Origin: an uncultured Fodinibius sp.
Lineage (GTDB): Bacteria > Bacteroidota > Rhodothermia > Balneolales > Balneolaceae
Assembly: GCA_913056235.1 (NCBI GenBank)
Contig: CAJXMW010000003.1
Span: 310,001-374,000 of the forward strand
Direction: 5' to 3'
DNA length: 64,000 nucleotides
The notes beneath the pieces are model-generated. The model was not told where the DNA came from. It worked only from the letters and a program-made list of their open reading frames with translations, and made no database searches. The position numbers were made by a program, and so were the translations under genes. Shown here in pieces: positions 20,203 through 29,939 of the stretch. How positions within the stretch are numbered: position 1 is the stretch's first letter; each line of letters starts with the position of its first letter.

Positions 20203-21054
20203 TTACTTTTCGTATTTATGCAACAGAATCTTAATCAGCTTGGTAAGCTTGCTTTTGATTTGTGGACGGGGCGTGATAAAGTCCAGGAAACCATGCTCAA
20301 GCAAATACTCAGAGCGCTGGAATCCTTCAGGCAGATCGCGGCCAATAGTCTGTCGAATTACTCGTGGCCCTGCAAAACCAATTAGTGCTTCAGGTTCAGC
20401 TATGTTGAAATCGCCCAGCATTGCAAAACTAGCTGTTACGCCGCCCGTTGTGGGATTCGTCATTAGTGATATGTATGGAACCCCGGCTTCTTCGAGCTGC
20501 GCCAACTTGGCTGAGGTCTTGGCCATCTGCATCAAACTTAAGACACTTTCCATCATGCGCGCGCCGCCCGATTGCGAAATAATAATCAGGGGGATTCCAT
20601 TTTCCCGGGCATGATCAATAGCCATACCAATGCGTTCGCCGACGACTGAGCCCATACTACCGCCAATGAAATCAAAATCCATACAGGTGATAACTACATC
20701 CACATCGTTCATCTTGCCAACGCCCACGCGAACAGCATCACTGTGACCAGTTTTTTCCTGATACTCTTCCAGTCGATCGGAATACTTCTTGCGATCCTCA
20801 AAGTCGAGTGGATCAGTAGGCTGAATTTCCTGGCCAATCTCTTCGAACTCACCTTTATCAAACAGGAAAGAGAAATATTCTTCACTGCCAATGCGGAAGT
20901 GATATCCACTCAGGGGATCAACCCAGAGATTGTCTTCCAGTTCGCGCCGGTGAACCGTTTCACCAGTTTTCGGAACCTTTACCCAGACGCCTTCCGGCAT
21001 CTCTTTGCGCTGATCTGTTTGTATATTTTTGTCTTTACGCTTAAACCAAGCCAT
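20203..21054 (-). CDS. accD: Acetyl-CoA carboxylase carboxyltransferase subunit beta
   Basis: Beta subunit transferring carboxyl from biotin to acetyl-CoA in the first step of fatty-acid synthesis. The crotonase-like core is clear (DFIGGSMGSVVGERIG, SQSGGARMMESVLSLMQMAK, NPTTGGVTASFAMLGD, ALIGFAGPRVI). The N-terminal zinc ribbon of E. coli AccD has lost all four cysteines here: the segment KVPKTGETVHRRELEDNLWV continues to DPLSGYHF, giving Val, Thr, Asp and Ser at those positions. Bacteroidota AccD proteins share this pattern as far as I recall. I chose the ATG at 21054 (MAWFKRKDK). Single gene. Confidence 0.95.
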   Translation of the reverse strand: MAWFKRKDKNIQTDQRKEMPEGVWVKVPKTGETVHRRELEDNLWVDPLSGYHFRIGSEEYFSFLFDKGEFEEIGQEIQPTDPLDFEDRKKYSDRLEEYQEKTGHSDAVRVGVGKMNDVDVVITCMDFDFIGGSMGSVVGERIGMAIDHARENGIPLIIISQSGGARMMESVLSLMQMAKTSAKLAQLEEAGVPYISLMTNPTTGGVTASFAMLGDFNIAEPEALIGFAGPRVIRQTIGRDLPEGFQRSEYLLEHGFLDFITPRPQIKSKLTKLIKILLHKYEK

Positions 21055-21224
21055 AGAAAGCAAAATTTCATTGTTGATAAATGGAACCCAAAAATAACGA
21101 TTATGGCTTGAAGCTAAAATATTTTATTTGTTGAAAACAATCCTAGCAGGTTGGGGCTTCAATACTTTCCAAGTTCGGATTTCCTCTATCCTATCAAAAA
21201 ATAGCAAATTGCAAAGAAACCCAG

Positions 21225-22169
21225 TTAAAAGCGATAATTAATACTGATGCCCATATTGCCATTGAAACGAGAACTCGGAACCGGAGCAACAGTCAGATTA
21301 TTGGAAGACGATTTTTTGTTGAAAATGGAATACATCGCCCAGCTTCCCACAGCCACTGACAATCCACCTGTGATGAAATCGGCCGTGGAGTAGCGTGTTT
21401 TGTCGGTTAATCCCATAGTAATAGTTGAGGCCCCCAAAGCGATACCAGCAGTAGCCGGTATCACACTGCCAGATTTTTTTATTCCGAGGTAACCATTCAC
21501 AGCAGAAAGACCAACATTTACTCCAAGGATACCATATTCGATAGTTCGGCTCATCTTGTTTTTATTCTCTTCAGGACCAACACCCCAGCCATCATCACCA
21601 TAGGAAGGTTGAATCATCGCCAGCTCACGGGTAGTAAAACCGTTTTCTGTTGCCCATTTTCGAAGTTTAGGGCTTTCCATCTCCAAGACATATTCGTACT
21701 GAAATTTCTCGTTAAGAGCTTCGGCGGCCCGACGACCCAAACTCTGTTCAACCAAATAACCCACAGCACAAATACGCCCCTTGCTATCGATAAAGTTTGG
21801 CCGTCGGTTGGAAAAGGCTTTGTTTTTCGGGAATTCACCACGCTGAATATAATCCTTAAGCCGGTTAAGGTTCTTGCGACGTAATTGGCGCTTTCGTTTC
21901 GAGAGATACCCCACATCCCGATGAAGTAACTTCTTGCGAACATATTTGAGATGTGTAACAATTCGCTTTTGCTCTGAAGTAGCTGCCGTAGGTTCTTTGT
22001 CGTAAACAGCTCGAAAACTTTCATCTCCAATAACCGCGTTAACGGCATTGGGCTTTACCGTTTCCGACCATTTCTTTTGGTGATCATCCTCCGAATGAAA
22101 CACCCAGAATCCAGAAAAAATGATTAAGAATACAAGCGATGCAACAGAAATCCATACTCCTTTTTTCAT
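21225..22169 (-). CDS. Conserved unknown protein with N-terminal anchor
   Basis: A 314-residue protein (ATG at 22169, MKKGVWISVASL). Residues 5-22 form one hydrophobic anchor or signal. The middle is basic and helical, then comes a distinctive block: PNFIDSKGRICAVGYLVEQS, followed by ALNEKFQYEYVLEMESPKLRKW and ELAMIQPSY. I recall this block from uncharacterised Bacteroidota proteins without known function. Residues about 210-285 contain Gly/Ala-rich hydrophobic stretches, possibly two or three TM segments, and the end GISINYRF resembles an outer-membrane terminal strand. The single Cys in RICAVGY is conserved in my memory of the family. Confidence 0.65.
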   Translation of the reverse strand: MKKGVWISVASLVFLIIFSGFWVFHSEDDHQKKWSETVKPNAVNAVIGDESFRAVYDKEPTAATSEQKRIVTHLKYVRKKLLHRDVGYLSKRKRQLRRKNLNRLKDYIQRGEFPKNKAFSNRRPNFIDSKGRICAVGYLVEQSLGRRAAEALNEKFQYEYVLEMESPKLRKWATENGFTTRELAMIQPSYGDDGWGVGPEENKNKMSRTIEYGILGVNVGLSAVNGYLGIKKSGSVIPATAGIALGASTITMGLTDKTRYSTADFITGGLSVAVGSWAMYSIFNKKSSSNNLTVAPVPSSRFNGNMGISINYRF

Positions 22170-22270
22170 CTTATTAGCTATCTTGATTAGCAATACTGTT
22201 TCGTCCAGTTATTACATAGGAGTACACAACAAAGATCGCCAATAACTACACAATCAGCTTACAAAAACAG

Positions 22271-22933
22271 CTAGTTTACTTGGTTCGATGTGTAGTACTT
22301 GGGCTCAAACGCTTCAGGATCAACTTCGTTGACAAACTTCGTTAATCCAGCTTGGTAAAGTTTAATTAATGAAGTGGCGGAAATAGCTTCAGGACCAAAT
22401 GTTCGTCGTGCTTTCTCGCGAGCTAGCTTGTCGATTCGCTGCAGGCCTGTGCCAACAATCACATCATCGCTGTGTACCATCGACTCAAGCGCTTTTATAG
22501 GGATGACCTCAACCTCATCATCGGTATGGATCTGTTTATCGCTGACGCTAAATTTCTGATGATACACGTGCACTCGTCGGGCATCGATAATGCTGTGAAT
22601 CGTATTTACCGACGACTCTTCTTTTAATGCCTGCATCGCAAAGGAAGCCAGCGTGTTTATCCCGTAGAGCGGTACTTCAGATTGAAACAGCAGCCCCTTG
22701 ACGGCACTAGCGCTTATCCGAAGCCCGGTGTACGAACCCGGTCCCTCGCTAACCAGTACGGCATCCAGATCAGAAAGGACAAAATGGTGCTCTTCCTGCA
22801 GCTCTTCGATAAACAGAAACAGCTGCTCGGAATGCGTGCCGCGCTGCTCAATTCTCTTTTCGGAAATGGTGCCTTCACCATCATAAAAAGCCACCGAACA
22901 TACTTTCGTTGCCGTTTCGAGCGCTAAAATCAT
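22271..22933 (-). CDS. tsaB: tRNA threonylcarbamoyladenosine biosynthesis protein TsaB
   Basis: Scaffold partner of TsaD in making t6A37 of ANN-decoding tRNAs. The ASKHA-type start ILALETATKVCSVAF, the H-S-x-Q motif in RGTHSEQLF, and VLVSEGPGSYTGLRI are diagnostic. At 220 residues it has the usual length. It lies 13 bp after the stop of the DUF3857 gene, so transcription is probably shared, but there is no functional link to that neighbour. Confidence 0.95.
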   Translation of the reverse strand: MILALETATKVCSVAFYDGEGTISEKRIEQRGTHSEQLFLFIEELQEEHHFVLSDLDAVLVSEGPGSYTGLRISASAVKGLLFQSEVPLYGINTLASFAMQALKEESSVNTIHSIIDARRVHVYHQKFSVSDKQIHTDDEVEVIPIKALESMVHSDDVIVGTGLQRIDKLAREKARRTFGPEAISATSLIKLYQAGLTKFVNEVDPEAFEPKYYTSNQVN

Positions 22934-22946
22934 AAGTAGGTTTATT

Positions 22947-24929
22947 CTAGTTTTCGATCAGCCATGCCGTATTGCTAAGCTGTACCCATCGCTCATACAA
23001 CTTATACAACTGAGAGAAAAAATCAGTTGAAAAATTCTTCTGGCTGATATCGATCTGATATTCATATTTGAGAGCACCGGAGCTGGTATCATATGTCTCT
23101 CGAAATTCAGCTCCCGGAAACCTCAAAATCTTATTCTGCCTACTCTCGGGAGCACGAAATCCAGAAGGCAGGTCAATCTCATACAACAAGTCAAGGTGCT
23201 CGGGGGCATCCAGGGTAATGGGATGCTGGCGGCTCTTATCTTTAAAAGGATTTTCGCGTTGGTATCCCACAATCATTGGCCGAAATTTGAGTCCGTCGGT
23301 GAAGCTGGTGGCATAGTTTTCAATCTCAAATTGAGCTGCAATGGCAATGGGTTCGTTATAACTATCTATATTCGAAATTTGAACACTGTCAACCGACATC
23401 TGCGGATAACCATCAAACAGCACCCGCTTCAGGATGTCCGCATCGCTATTTCCATCAGCCCGCTGCTGACGAATAAACTGCGCGGGATAGCCCCCCTGCT
23501 GGGCATTTACTTTGCCAACCAGCGTACCGTTGGATTGCAACTGTGCATCGATAGCTACCTGTATATCAAAGTTACTTTTTTCAGGCTTCAAATCTATCCA
23601 CTCAAATGAATCTTGCCCCATAACTAATCCGCGCCCATTAAAAGCATCCACGCGAATGAGTCCCGGCTGGCTGTGTGCAAAACTGGCATCCATAAGGTGT
23701 GTTTCGCCATTAATTTTCGATTGCACCAGCTGACTGTCAAACTGGTAAAAAGAAGGAAAATCCATATTGATCTGTCCCGATGGACGCGTTGAAACCAAAA
23801 CGGGATTTGCGTCGATACCGGCCCCGTGGAGCATCGAAATCAACGTTTGATTGATGGCTGCCTGATCGGACGGTTGGCCCGCAATAACGCCTCTATCGCG
23901 ACTCAGGCTGTAAGGCCTGTGCTCACCCGAATAGTTCACCTTTTGATTTACAAATTTAAAAATACTGTCCTGGATGGCTTCAGGCGGCTGGGCCTCCATC
24001 GCGGATGCAATAGAATCGCCCCTAGCCTCGGCTACATTGTTACTCCGGATAGCCCACCAGGGATTGGTTTTTTCCCTGATACGCGCCACGACAACCTCCC
24101 AGCTATTCTCCAGCTGCTGGCGCGGAATCCCAAATTCACTAAGTAAAAATTTTATTTTTGCCCGGTAGTCATCCATTGATGACATGAATGCCTCGTCCTC
24201 AACCGCCGGAATATTATAGGCCATCCACCGTTCAGTAACAATGGGTTTGGGCTGCGGAATAGTAAATACCTTGGGCACTGAACTGGTATCAGTGTACACA
24301 AAATCGTGATCAATCTTACCGTTATAATCTTCAACAAACGGTTGGTAGCGCAGGTACTCAGGATATGTAATGGTAAGTTTGGTAGCAGCCGTGGGCACCT
24401 GATGCCCAAGGAAAAAGTCAGGTAGCTCCTCGATATACCGGCGCTGAATAACATACCGATATTCCAGAATGGCCCCCTCCTGAACCTGTGGCATGGTAAA
24501 TTCCTTGACATTGTACCGCGAATTAATGTTGATAGTTCGGATGTCACCATCCTCAACGGGAATCCGTTCTCCCGACGGCAGGTGCGTGTAGGCCTGGATG
24601 TTCACAACATGCTCCATGTTGTTATCAAAATAGTATGGAATAGCCACGACAGACGCTTCCCGAACCGAATCCTCAAAAACCTTCTTGCGGACGTGATGCT
24701 CGAGCACCGCCACAATCGACTGCTCGGTCTCACGAAAAGAAACATCCAGTTCTTTGTTAGTAATGATATAGGGCGCATCAGGATTGTCGGCCGGGGACTG
24801 CATACTATATAGTGAGTCGGGAATGGATCCAAAACGGGCATCTAACGAATCCTGGGCAAAGAGACCAGCCACAGGCATCCACAAAATAGCGGCAATAAGA
24901 GCGGTAATTCGAAGCAAAGAAATTGACAT
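22947..24929 (-). CDS. DUF3857 / transglutaminase-like domain protein
   Basis: An exported protein of 660 residues (ATG at 24929, MSISLLRIT; signal peptide ending GLFAQ). The N-terminal half is a DUF3857 beta domain (VVAIPYYFDNNMEHVVNIQA, EGAILEYRYVIQ). The middle is a transglutaminase-like core, but the usual G-x-C-x-D-K-A nucleophile site reads AGQPSDQAAINQTLIS, without Cys, and the His-bearing strand is FYQFDSQLVQ. Only the Asp site LMDASF looks kept. It is therefore probably not a peptidase. A periplasmic binding or scaffold role is inferred. It precedes tsaB by 13 bp. Confidence 0.8.
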   Translation of the reverse strand: MSISLLRITALIAAILWMPVAGLFAQDSLDARFGSIPDSLYSMQSPADNPDAPYIITNKELDVSFRETEQSIVAVLEHHVRKKVFEDSVREASVVAIPYYFDNNMEHVVNIQAYTHLPSGERIPVEDGDIRTININSRYNVKEFTMPQVQEGAILEYRYVIQRRYIEELPDFFLGHQVPTAATKLTITYPEYLRYQPFVEDYNGKIDHDFVYTDTSSVPKVFTIPQPKPIVTERWMAYNIPAVEDEAFMSSMDDYRAKIKFLLSEFGIPRQQLENSWEVVVARIREKTNPWWAIRSNNVAEARGDSIASAMEAQPPEAIQDSIFKFVNQKVNYSGEHRPYSLSRDRGVIAGQPSDQAAINQTLISMLHGAGIDANPVLVSTRPSGQINMDFPSFYQFDSQLVQSKINGETHLMDASFAHSQPGLIRVDAFNGRGLVMGQDSFEWIDLKPEKSNFDIQVAIDAQLQSNGTLVGKVNAQQGGYPAQFIRQQRADGNSDADILKRVLFDGYPQMSVDSVQISNIDSYNEPIAIAAQFEIENYATSFTDGLKFRPMIVGYQRENPFKDKSRQHPITLDAPEHLDLLYEIDLPSGFRAPESRQNKILRFPGAEFRETYDTSSGALKYEYQIDISQKNFSTDFFSQLYKLYERWVQLSNTAWLIEN

Positions 24930-25006
24930 GAATTGGAATTTAGATCTCAATAACGCTCGATCTGTTATTTCATTCTATAGTAATTCGTGCGTCTCTCAAA
25001 CCAATG

Positions 25007-25693
25007 CTATTGATCATATAATTTTTCTAACTCCGGTCTTAGCAGACGATTCCAGATCGCATATCCCTGCTCGTTGAGATGCAGATGATCATCCCGAAAA
25101 AGGGCATCATTAGGCTTTCCCTCAGAATTCAGCACCGGTGTTGCAAGATCCACATAGTACAGATGGCTGTTCTGCTTGCTGTAAGTTTTGATCTGCCGGT
25201 TAGCTTGCTCCATCTCCGGCCAGAATTGCCAGCGGCTCGAGCTCGGCTTGATGGGCACATAAATCAACTTAAGATCGGAAAACTGTTGAACAATGCGATC
25301 AGTCAGCTCTTTGTAGTCACCCACCACCTGCTCGACCGGCTTTCCAGCAGCTATGTCATTATCCCCCGCATAAAATACGATCACCGAAGGATCATACTTT
25401 CCAATAACCTGCTCGTAAAAATACTGAACATCGGAGATATGCGCCCCACCAAATCCGCGATTGATTACCGGATAATCTGGGAAGGCTTTGTGTGATTTCC
25501 AGAATCGGATGCTCGAACTCCCTACAAACAGGATCGCTTCTCTGGGAAAGCTGTTTTTGGCATCCCATTGTGCAAACGCATCAATCTCCTGCTGAAATCG
25601 CTGGGGATCCGGATCCTCAACCTTCTGGGCATTTGAGAGGCCTTGAAGAAACAAAAACAATAATACGATCGACAACCACTGTTTTATCGGCAT
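25007..25693 (-). CDS. SGNH/GDSL-type hydrolase (exported esterase)
   Basis: A 228-residue exported hydrolase with signal peptide MPIKQWLSIVLLFLFLQGLSNA. SGNH blocks are all present: block I FVGSSSIRFW with the nucleophile Ser, the Gly block NRGFGGAHISD, the Asn block FYAGDNDIA, and the C-terminal DDHLHLNEQGY with Asp and His. This arrangement is typical of lysophospholipase L1-like or acetyl-esterase families. The substrate cannot be told. It stands between the DUF3857 gene and pyrC on the same strand, with 27-77 bp gaps. Confidence 0.9.
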   Translation of the reverse strand: MPIKQWLSIVLLFLFLQGLSNAQKVEDPDPQRFQQEIDAFAQWDAKNSFPREAILFVGSSSIRFWKSHKAFPDYPVINRGFGGAHISDVQYFYEQVIGKYDPSVIVFYAGDNDIAAGKPVEQVVGDYKELTDRIVQQFSDLKLIYVPIKPSSSRWQFWPEMEQANRQIKTYSKQNSHLYYVDLATPVLNSEGKPNDALFRDDHLHLNEQGYAIWNRLLRPELEKLYDQ

Positions 25694-25720
25694 AATTTAA
25701 AATATTTAAAGTATTGAGTA

Positions 25721-27016
25721 CTAAACTTCGTTTATTACAAAACGTCCTTTGTTATAAATAGCCTCGGCCCGCCCTTCCAAAGTCTTCCCCAGGTAGGGAG
25801 AATTTGTGGACTTCGATTTGATCAGCTCTTCGTCGTAGGTCCACTCTTCGTCGGTATTAAAGAGCGTTAGATTAGCGGTAGCTCCTTCTTCTATTTTGGG
25901 GATATCGAGGTTTAAAATTTTGCGGGGATTGACGACCAATTTTTTTAGTAACGTATCCAAATCCAAGACCCCAGTTTTCAGCAGCTGGCGTACGCTTACC
26001 GGCCACGCCGTTTCCAGGCCGATAATACCGTTGGGCGCATAAATGAATTCGACTTCTTTTTCTTCAATTGCATGGGGCGCGTGATCGGTACAAATAGCAT
26101 CAATGGTGCCGTCGGCCAGCCCTTCGATCATCGCATCCACATCTTCCTGGGTGCGCAGTGGGGGATGCATTTTTACGTTGGTGTCGAAGTTTCGGCGCTC
26201 AATTTCTTCATCCGTTAAGTCGAAATGGTGCGGGCACACCTCTGTGGTGATATTAATGCCGTCGGCCTTCGCCTGACGTACCATATCCACCGCTTTGGCT
26301 GTGCTGATATGTGCCACATGAATATGCCCACCGGTAAACTCAGCCAGTAGAATATCACGGGCAATCATCACCTCTTCGGCAATGCCCGGCGTACCGTCTA
26401 GGCCCAGTCGCGCCGACACTTTGCCTTCGTGCATGTAACCGGGACGCGAGAGCTTCAAATCCTCTTCATGATTGATAATCGGCATCTCCAACATCGACGA
26501 ATATTCGAGGGCCACGCGCATCAACTGCGAGTTAAACACCGGGTCACCATCATCACTGAACGCCACGGCACCACCCTCTTTCATGTCGCCCATCTCGGCA
26601 ATAGAGTCACCTTCCCGCTCCTTGGATACGCATCCAATGGGATATACTTCAACGGGTAAAGACTCTGCCTCCTTTTTAATAAATTCAACGACATCTCGTG
26701 TATGGATCGGCGGATTCGTATTGGGCATACAGGCAACTTCGGTAAAGCCGCCAAAGGCTGCCGACGCACAACCCGTCTTGATCGTTTCCTTGTGCTCATA
26801 TCCCGGCTCCCGCAAGTGTACATGCATGTCCATCCACCCGCCAGACAAATACGCCCCGATGGCATCATGTGATTCTTCATTTTCCTTAGGATTCAACTCG
26901 TTGCCAATCTCAGCAATTGTACCTTCGACAATCCGTACATCCAACTGTTCTGAACCGTCAAAATCATTACCGACGGGTCGAACATTTTTAAGTAATAAAT
27001 TGGGAGTATGAGACAT
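25721..27016 (-). CDS. pyrC: Dihydroorotase
   Basis: Third step of de novo pyrimidine synthesis, cyclising carbamoyl-aspartate. Zinc-ligand motif GGWMDMHVHLREPGYEHKE marks a class I enzyme. Further metal and substrate segments are CMPNTNPP, HVAHISTAKAV, EVCPHHFDLT and AICTDHAPHAIEEK. At 431 residues it is full length. The gene name could be pyrC or allantoinase-like, but the cluster of motifs favours dihydroorotase. Divergent from xseA. Confidence 0.93.
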   Translation of the reverse strand: MSHTPNLLLKNVRPVGNDFDGSEQLDVRIVEGTIAEIGNELNPKENEESHDAIGAYLSGGWMDMHVHLREPGYEHKETIKTGCASAAFGGFTEVACMPNTNPPIHTRDVVEFIKKEAESLPVEVYPIGCVSKEREGDSIAEMGDMKEGGAVAFSDDGDPVFNSQLMRVALEYSSMLEMPIINHEEDLKLSRPGYMHEGKVSARLGLDGTPGIAEEVMIARDILLAEFTGGHIHVAHISTAKAVDMVRQAKADGINITTEVCPHHFDLTDEEIERRNFDTNVKMHPPLRTQEDVDAMIEGLADGTIDAICTDHAPHAIEEKEVEFIYAPNGIIGLETAWPVSVRQLLKTGVLDLDTLLKKLVVNPRKILNLDIPKIEEGATANLTLFNTDEEWTYDEELIKSKSTNSPYLGKTLEGRAEAIYNKGRFVINEV

Positions 27017-27083
27017 AAAAACTTTCCATTATTTTTGATTGCAAATATACGTGTTTTAATCAGAATTCAATAACTAGGCTCAT

Positions 27084-27138
27084 AGCTGTCAGCTATCAGT
27101 CATCAGCTCTCAGAAAAGAGGACTATCGGCTGAAAGCT
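27084..27138. repeat. AGCTATCAGC-type palindromic repeat
   Basis: Reiterated AGCT-x-TCAGC units (AGCTGTCAGC 27084-27093; AGCTCTCAG 27105-27113) face GCTGAAAGCT (27129-27138), giving a hairpin. It ends 21 bp before the xseA ATG. The same family occurs at 32775-32842. Confidence 0.55.
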
Positions 27139-27159
27139 AACCCTTGAAAGCTTTTCCAA

Positions 27160-28356
27160 ATGTCTCAATCAGATCTTTTTACGCCATCGACGCTCACGGT
27201 ATCAGAACTAACGGGCGAAATAAAATCATTGCTCGAAGGCAACTTCCTCGATATCAAAGTGGAGGGCGAAGTAAGCAATGCCTCCACCAGCCGCAGCGGA
27301 CACACCTACTTTACACTCAAGGACGAAGACGCACAGCTCTCTTGTGTGATCTGGAGCAGCACCTCACGCCGTTTAAAAACTGAACTCGTTGACGGGCAAC
27401 ACATCATTGCCGGTGGCGACATCCAGGTATATCCGCCACATGGAAAATACCAACTCATCGTGCAATCCGTAAAACAGGCCGGCAAAGGGGCGCTGCAGGA
27501 AGCATTCGAAAAACTTAAAGCTGAGCTCAAAGATGAAGGGCTTTTTGATGATGAGCACAAGAAAGCACTGCCCAAGTTCCCTTTCAAAATTGGGGTAATA
27601 ACCTCGGCCACCGGGGCTGCTTTTCATGACATCCGCGATACTTTGGAACGGCGTTGGCCCTCGGCCGAAGTACTGTTGCATCATGCAAGTGTGCAGGGCG
27701 TCAATGCCGCACCGGAATTGGTCAAAGCAATCAACTGGTTTTCAGAGAAAAATCATGTTGATCTGCTTATTGTAGGTCGTGGCGGTGGCTCGCTAGAAGA
27801 TCTATGGCCGTTTAACGAGGAGGCGGTAGCCCGGGCCCTCTTCGATTGCCAGGTACCAACCATCAGCGCAGTGGGACACGAGGTGGATTTCAGTATCTCG
27901 GATTTCGTGGCCGATGCACGCGCCGCTACGCCAACACAAGCAGCGATATTAGCTACACCCGACGTTAACGAAGTACTGATGTATACTGATGATCTGACCT
28001 CGCGGCTGCATGATATTATGAACCAACGCGTGACGAAGCAGAAAGATCGGATTGAACAGCTAGTGCAATCCCATGCGCTGAAAGCCGTAAAGCAAAAGGT
28101 CGCCAGCAATCACGATAAGGTTGATCACCTGACCGAACGGCTCGAACATCAGCGGGAAGTCTTTTTTATGCAGAAGTTTGAGCAGATAAATAACCTGCGG
28201 CACCGGCTGGAACTTCAAAATCCTAATACGGCCCTGGAACAGGGATACAGCCGCATCTGGCAGGATGACGAGTGGGTACGATCCCAAAAAGATTTTGATG
28301 ATGAGCAATCTTTGGTGATAGAATGGAATGAAGGAAAAACAAAAGTTAACACTTAA
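27160..28356 (+). CDS. xseA: Exodeoxyribonuclease VII large subunit
   Basis: Catalytic subunit of a single-strand-specific exonuclease. The N-terminal OB fold (VSELTGEIKSLLEGNF, IKVEGEVSN, GHTYFTLKDEDAQLSCVIW) is followed by the ExoVII core with IGVITSATGAAFHDI, VGRGGGSLEDLWPFNEE and AVGHEVDFSISDFVAD. A coiled-coil region and a short barrel-like tail ending in GYSRIW complete it. At 398 residues it is somewhat shorter than E. coli XseA (456). The small-subunit gene xseB is not adjacent: the next gene, 99 bp on, is a malic enzyme. Confidence 0.95.
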   Translation: MSQSDLFTPSTLTVSELTGEIKSLLEGNFLDIKVEGEVSNASTSRSGHTYFTLKDEDAQLSCVIWSSTSRRLKTELVDGQHIIAGGDIQVYPPHGKYQLIVQSVKQAGKGALQEAFEKLKAELKDEGLFDDEHKKALPKFPFKIGVITSATGAAFHDIRDTLERRWPSAEVLLHHASVQGVNAAPELVKAINWFSEKNHVDLLIVGRGGGSLEDLWPFNEEAVARALFDCQVPTISAVGHEVDFSISDFVADARAATPTQAAILATPDVNEVLMYTDDLTSRLHDIMNQRVTKQKDRIEQLVQSHALKAVKQKVASNHDKVDHLTERLEHQREVFFMQKFEQINNLRHRLELQNPNTALEQGYSRIWQDDEWVRSQKDFDDEQSLVIEWNEGKTKVNT

Positions 28357-28455
28357 CCCATTAATTAAGTTTTTTACTCCTCTTTAGTTCAATAATTTTA
28401 ATACCTTTCACGTCCTTTACAGTTAACATTCTCCAATTAGCATCTTACGTATTTT

Positions 28456-29883
28456 ATGAGTGATATCCAGCCTAGTGTTAGTTATAGTTTTACCATGCGC
28501 CTTTACATCGAAAACAAGCCCGGAATGTTGGCAAAGGTTCTGGAGGCTATTGCCCAACAAAAAGCAGACCCCGGCGCAGTAGATGTCGTCCGCGTTGAGG
28601 GAGAGTATAAAGTTCGTGATCTAACGGTAAGTGCCCGCGATGAAGATCATTCCAAGTCAATTGTAAAAGCCGTAAAACAAATTGATGGGGTAAAAGTCCG
28701 CAATGTTTCTGATCGCGTATTTTTACTGCATCTTGGCGGGAAAATCAGCATTGAAAACAAAGTGCCGGTCGACACACGAGACTCCCTTTCCATGGCTTAC
28801 ACTCCGGGTGTGGGACGCGTTTGCGAAGCCATTGCAGAAAAAAAAGAGAAGGTTCACACGCTTACGATCAAGAAAAATTCCGTAGCTGTTGTCAGTGACG
28901 GTTCTGCCGTACTTGGGTTGGGAAATATCGGTCCCGAAGCAGGCATGCCCGTTATGGAGGGCAAAGCTATGCTCTTTAAAGAATTTGCTAACATTGATGC
29001 CTATCCCATCTCTCTGGACACCCAGGAAGTAGATGAGATTGTATCGGCAGTAAAATGGATGTCCCCAGGTTTTGGCGGTATTAACCTTGAGGATATTGGC
29101 GCTCCCAGATGTTTTGAAATAGAAGAACGTTTGAAAGAAGAACTGGATATCCCCGTTTTCCATGACGATCAGCACGGAACAGCGGTTGTAACCTTAGCTG
29201 CGACGATCAATGCCTTGAAAGTAACCGGCAAAAACCTCGAGGACCTGCGCATTGTGATTGTGGGAGCCGGTGCAGCGGGCATGGCCATCACCCGAATTTT
29301 ACTGGAAGCCGGGGCCGAGGAAATATTGGTTTGTGATCGCGAGGGGATTATTAACCAAGATCGTTTTGATGATCTCAATAACAGCAAACAATGGCTGGCT
29401 GAACACACCAATCCGGCAAATGAATCCGGATCGCTGCGCGATGCTACCTCGGGAGCCGATTTACTTATTGGAGTCAGCGGTCCGGGCATTGTACCTAAGA
29501 AAGCGGTAGAAGATATGGCTGATGATCCCATTATCTTTGCCTTGGCTAATCCTGTGCCAGAAATACGACCGGAAGAAATAAATTCTATAGCCAAGATTAT
29601 TGCCACCGGTCGAAGTGATTACCCAAACCAAATTAACAATGTTCTTGCATTTCCTGGATTATTCCGTGGAGCATTGGATGCCAGAGCCACAGATATCAAT
29701 GAGGAGATGAAACTGGCCGCTGCCTATGCCATTGCAAATTCTATTGATGAAAATGATCTTGCAGAATCGTATATCATTCCCAGTGTATTTAACAAAGATA
29801 TCGTCCCCAAAGTAGCGAAAAGCGTGGAAAAAGCAGCGTACGAAAGCGGTGTTGCCAGTCATTCGGATCCGTTGGAAGATTAA
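28456..29883 (+). CDS. Malic enzyme with N-terminal ACT domain
   Basis: Oxidative decarboxylation of malate to pyruvate. Residues about 10-90 form an ACT regulatory domain ([31 protein letters not shown]). The malic-enzyme part follows: [63 protein letters not shown] for metal binding, then the nucleotide fold [16 protein letters not shown]. At 475 residues it equals the small malic enzyme plus ACT. Amino-acid control is inferred from the ACT domain. Coenzyme preference cannot be fixed by eye. TACCTTTC at 28402 may be part of its promoter. Confidence 0.93.
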   Translation: MSDIQPSVSYSFTMRLYIENKPGMLAKVLEAIAQQKADPGAVDVVRVEGEYKVRDLTVSARDEDHSKSIVKAVKQIDGVKVRNVSDRVFLLHLGGKISIENKVPVDTRDSLSMAYTPGVGRVCEAIAEKKEKVHTLTIKKNSVAVVSDGSAVLGLGNIGPEAGMPVMEGKAMLFKEFANIDAYPISLDTQEVDEIVSAVKWMSPGFGGINLEDIGAPRCFEIEERLKEELDIPVFHDDQHGTAVVTLAATINALKVTGKNLEDLRIVIVGAGAAGMAITRILLEAGAEEILVCDREGIINQDRFDDLNNSKQWLAEHTNPANESGSLRDATSGADLLIGVSGPGIVPKKAVEDMADDPIIFALANPVPEIRPEEINSIAKIIATGRSDYPNQINNVLAFPGLFRGALDARATDINEEMKLAAAYAIANSIDENDLAESYIIPSVFNKDIVPKVAKSVEKAAYESGVASHSDPLED

Positions 29884-29939
29884 CCGAGCAAGTTAAGCAA
29901 CGCACTATTCCTAAATAAAATGATAGAGTAGGAAGTCAT

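Noticed and set aside
27144-27383. 79-codon frame overlapping the start of xseA
   Set aside because: It is out of frame with xseA and overlaps its conserved OB fold; a shadow frame.
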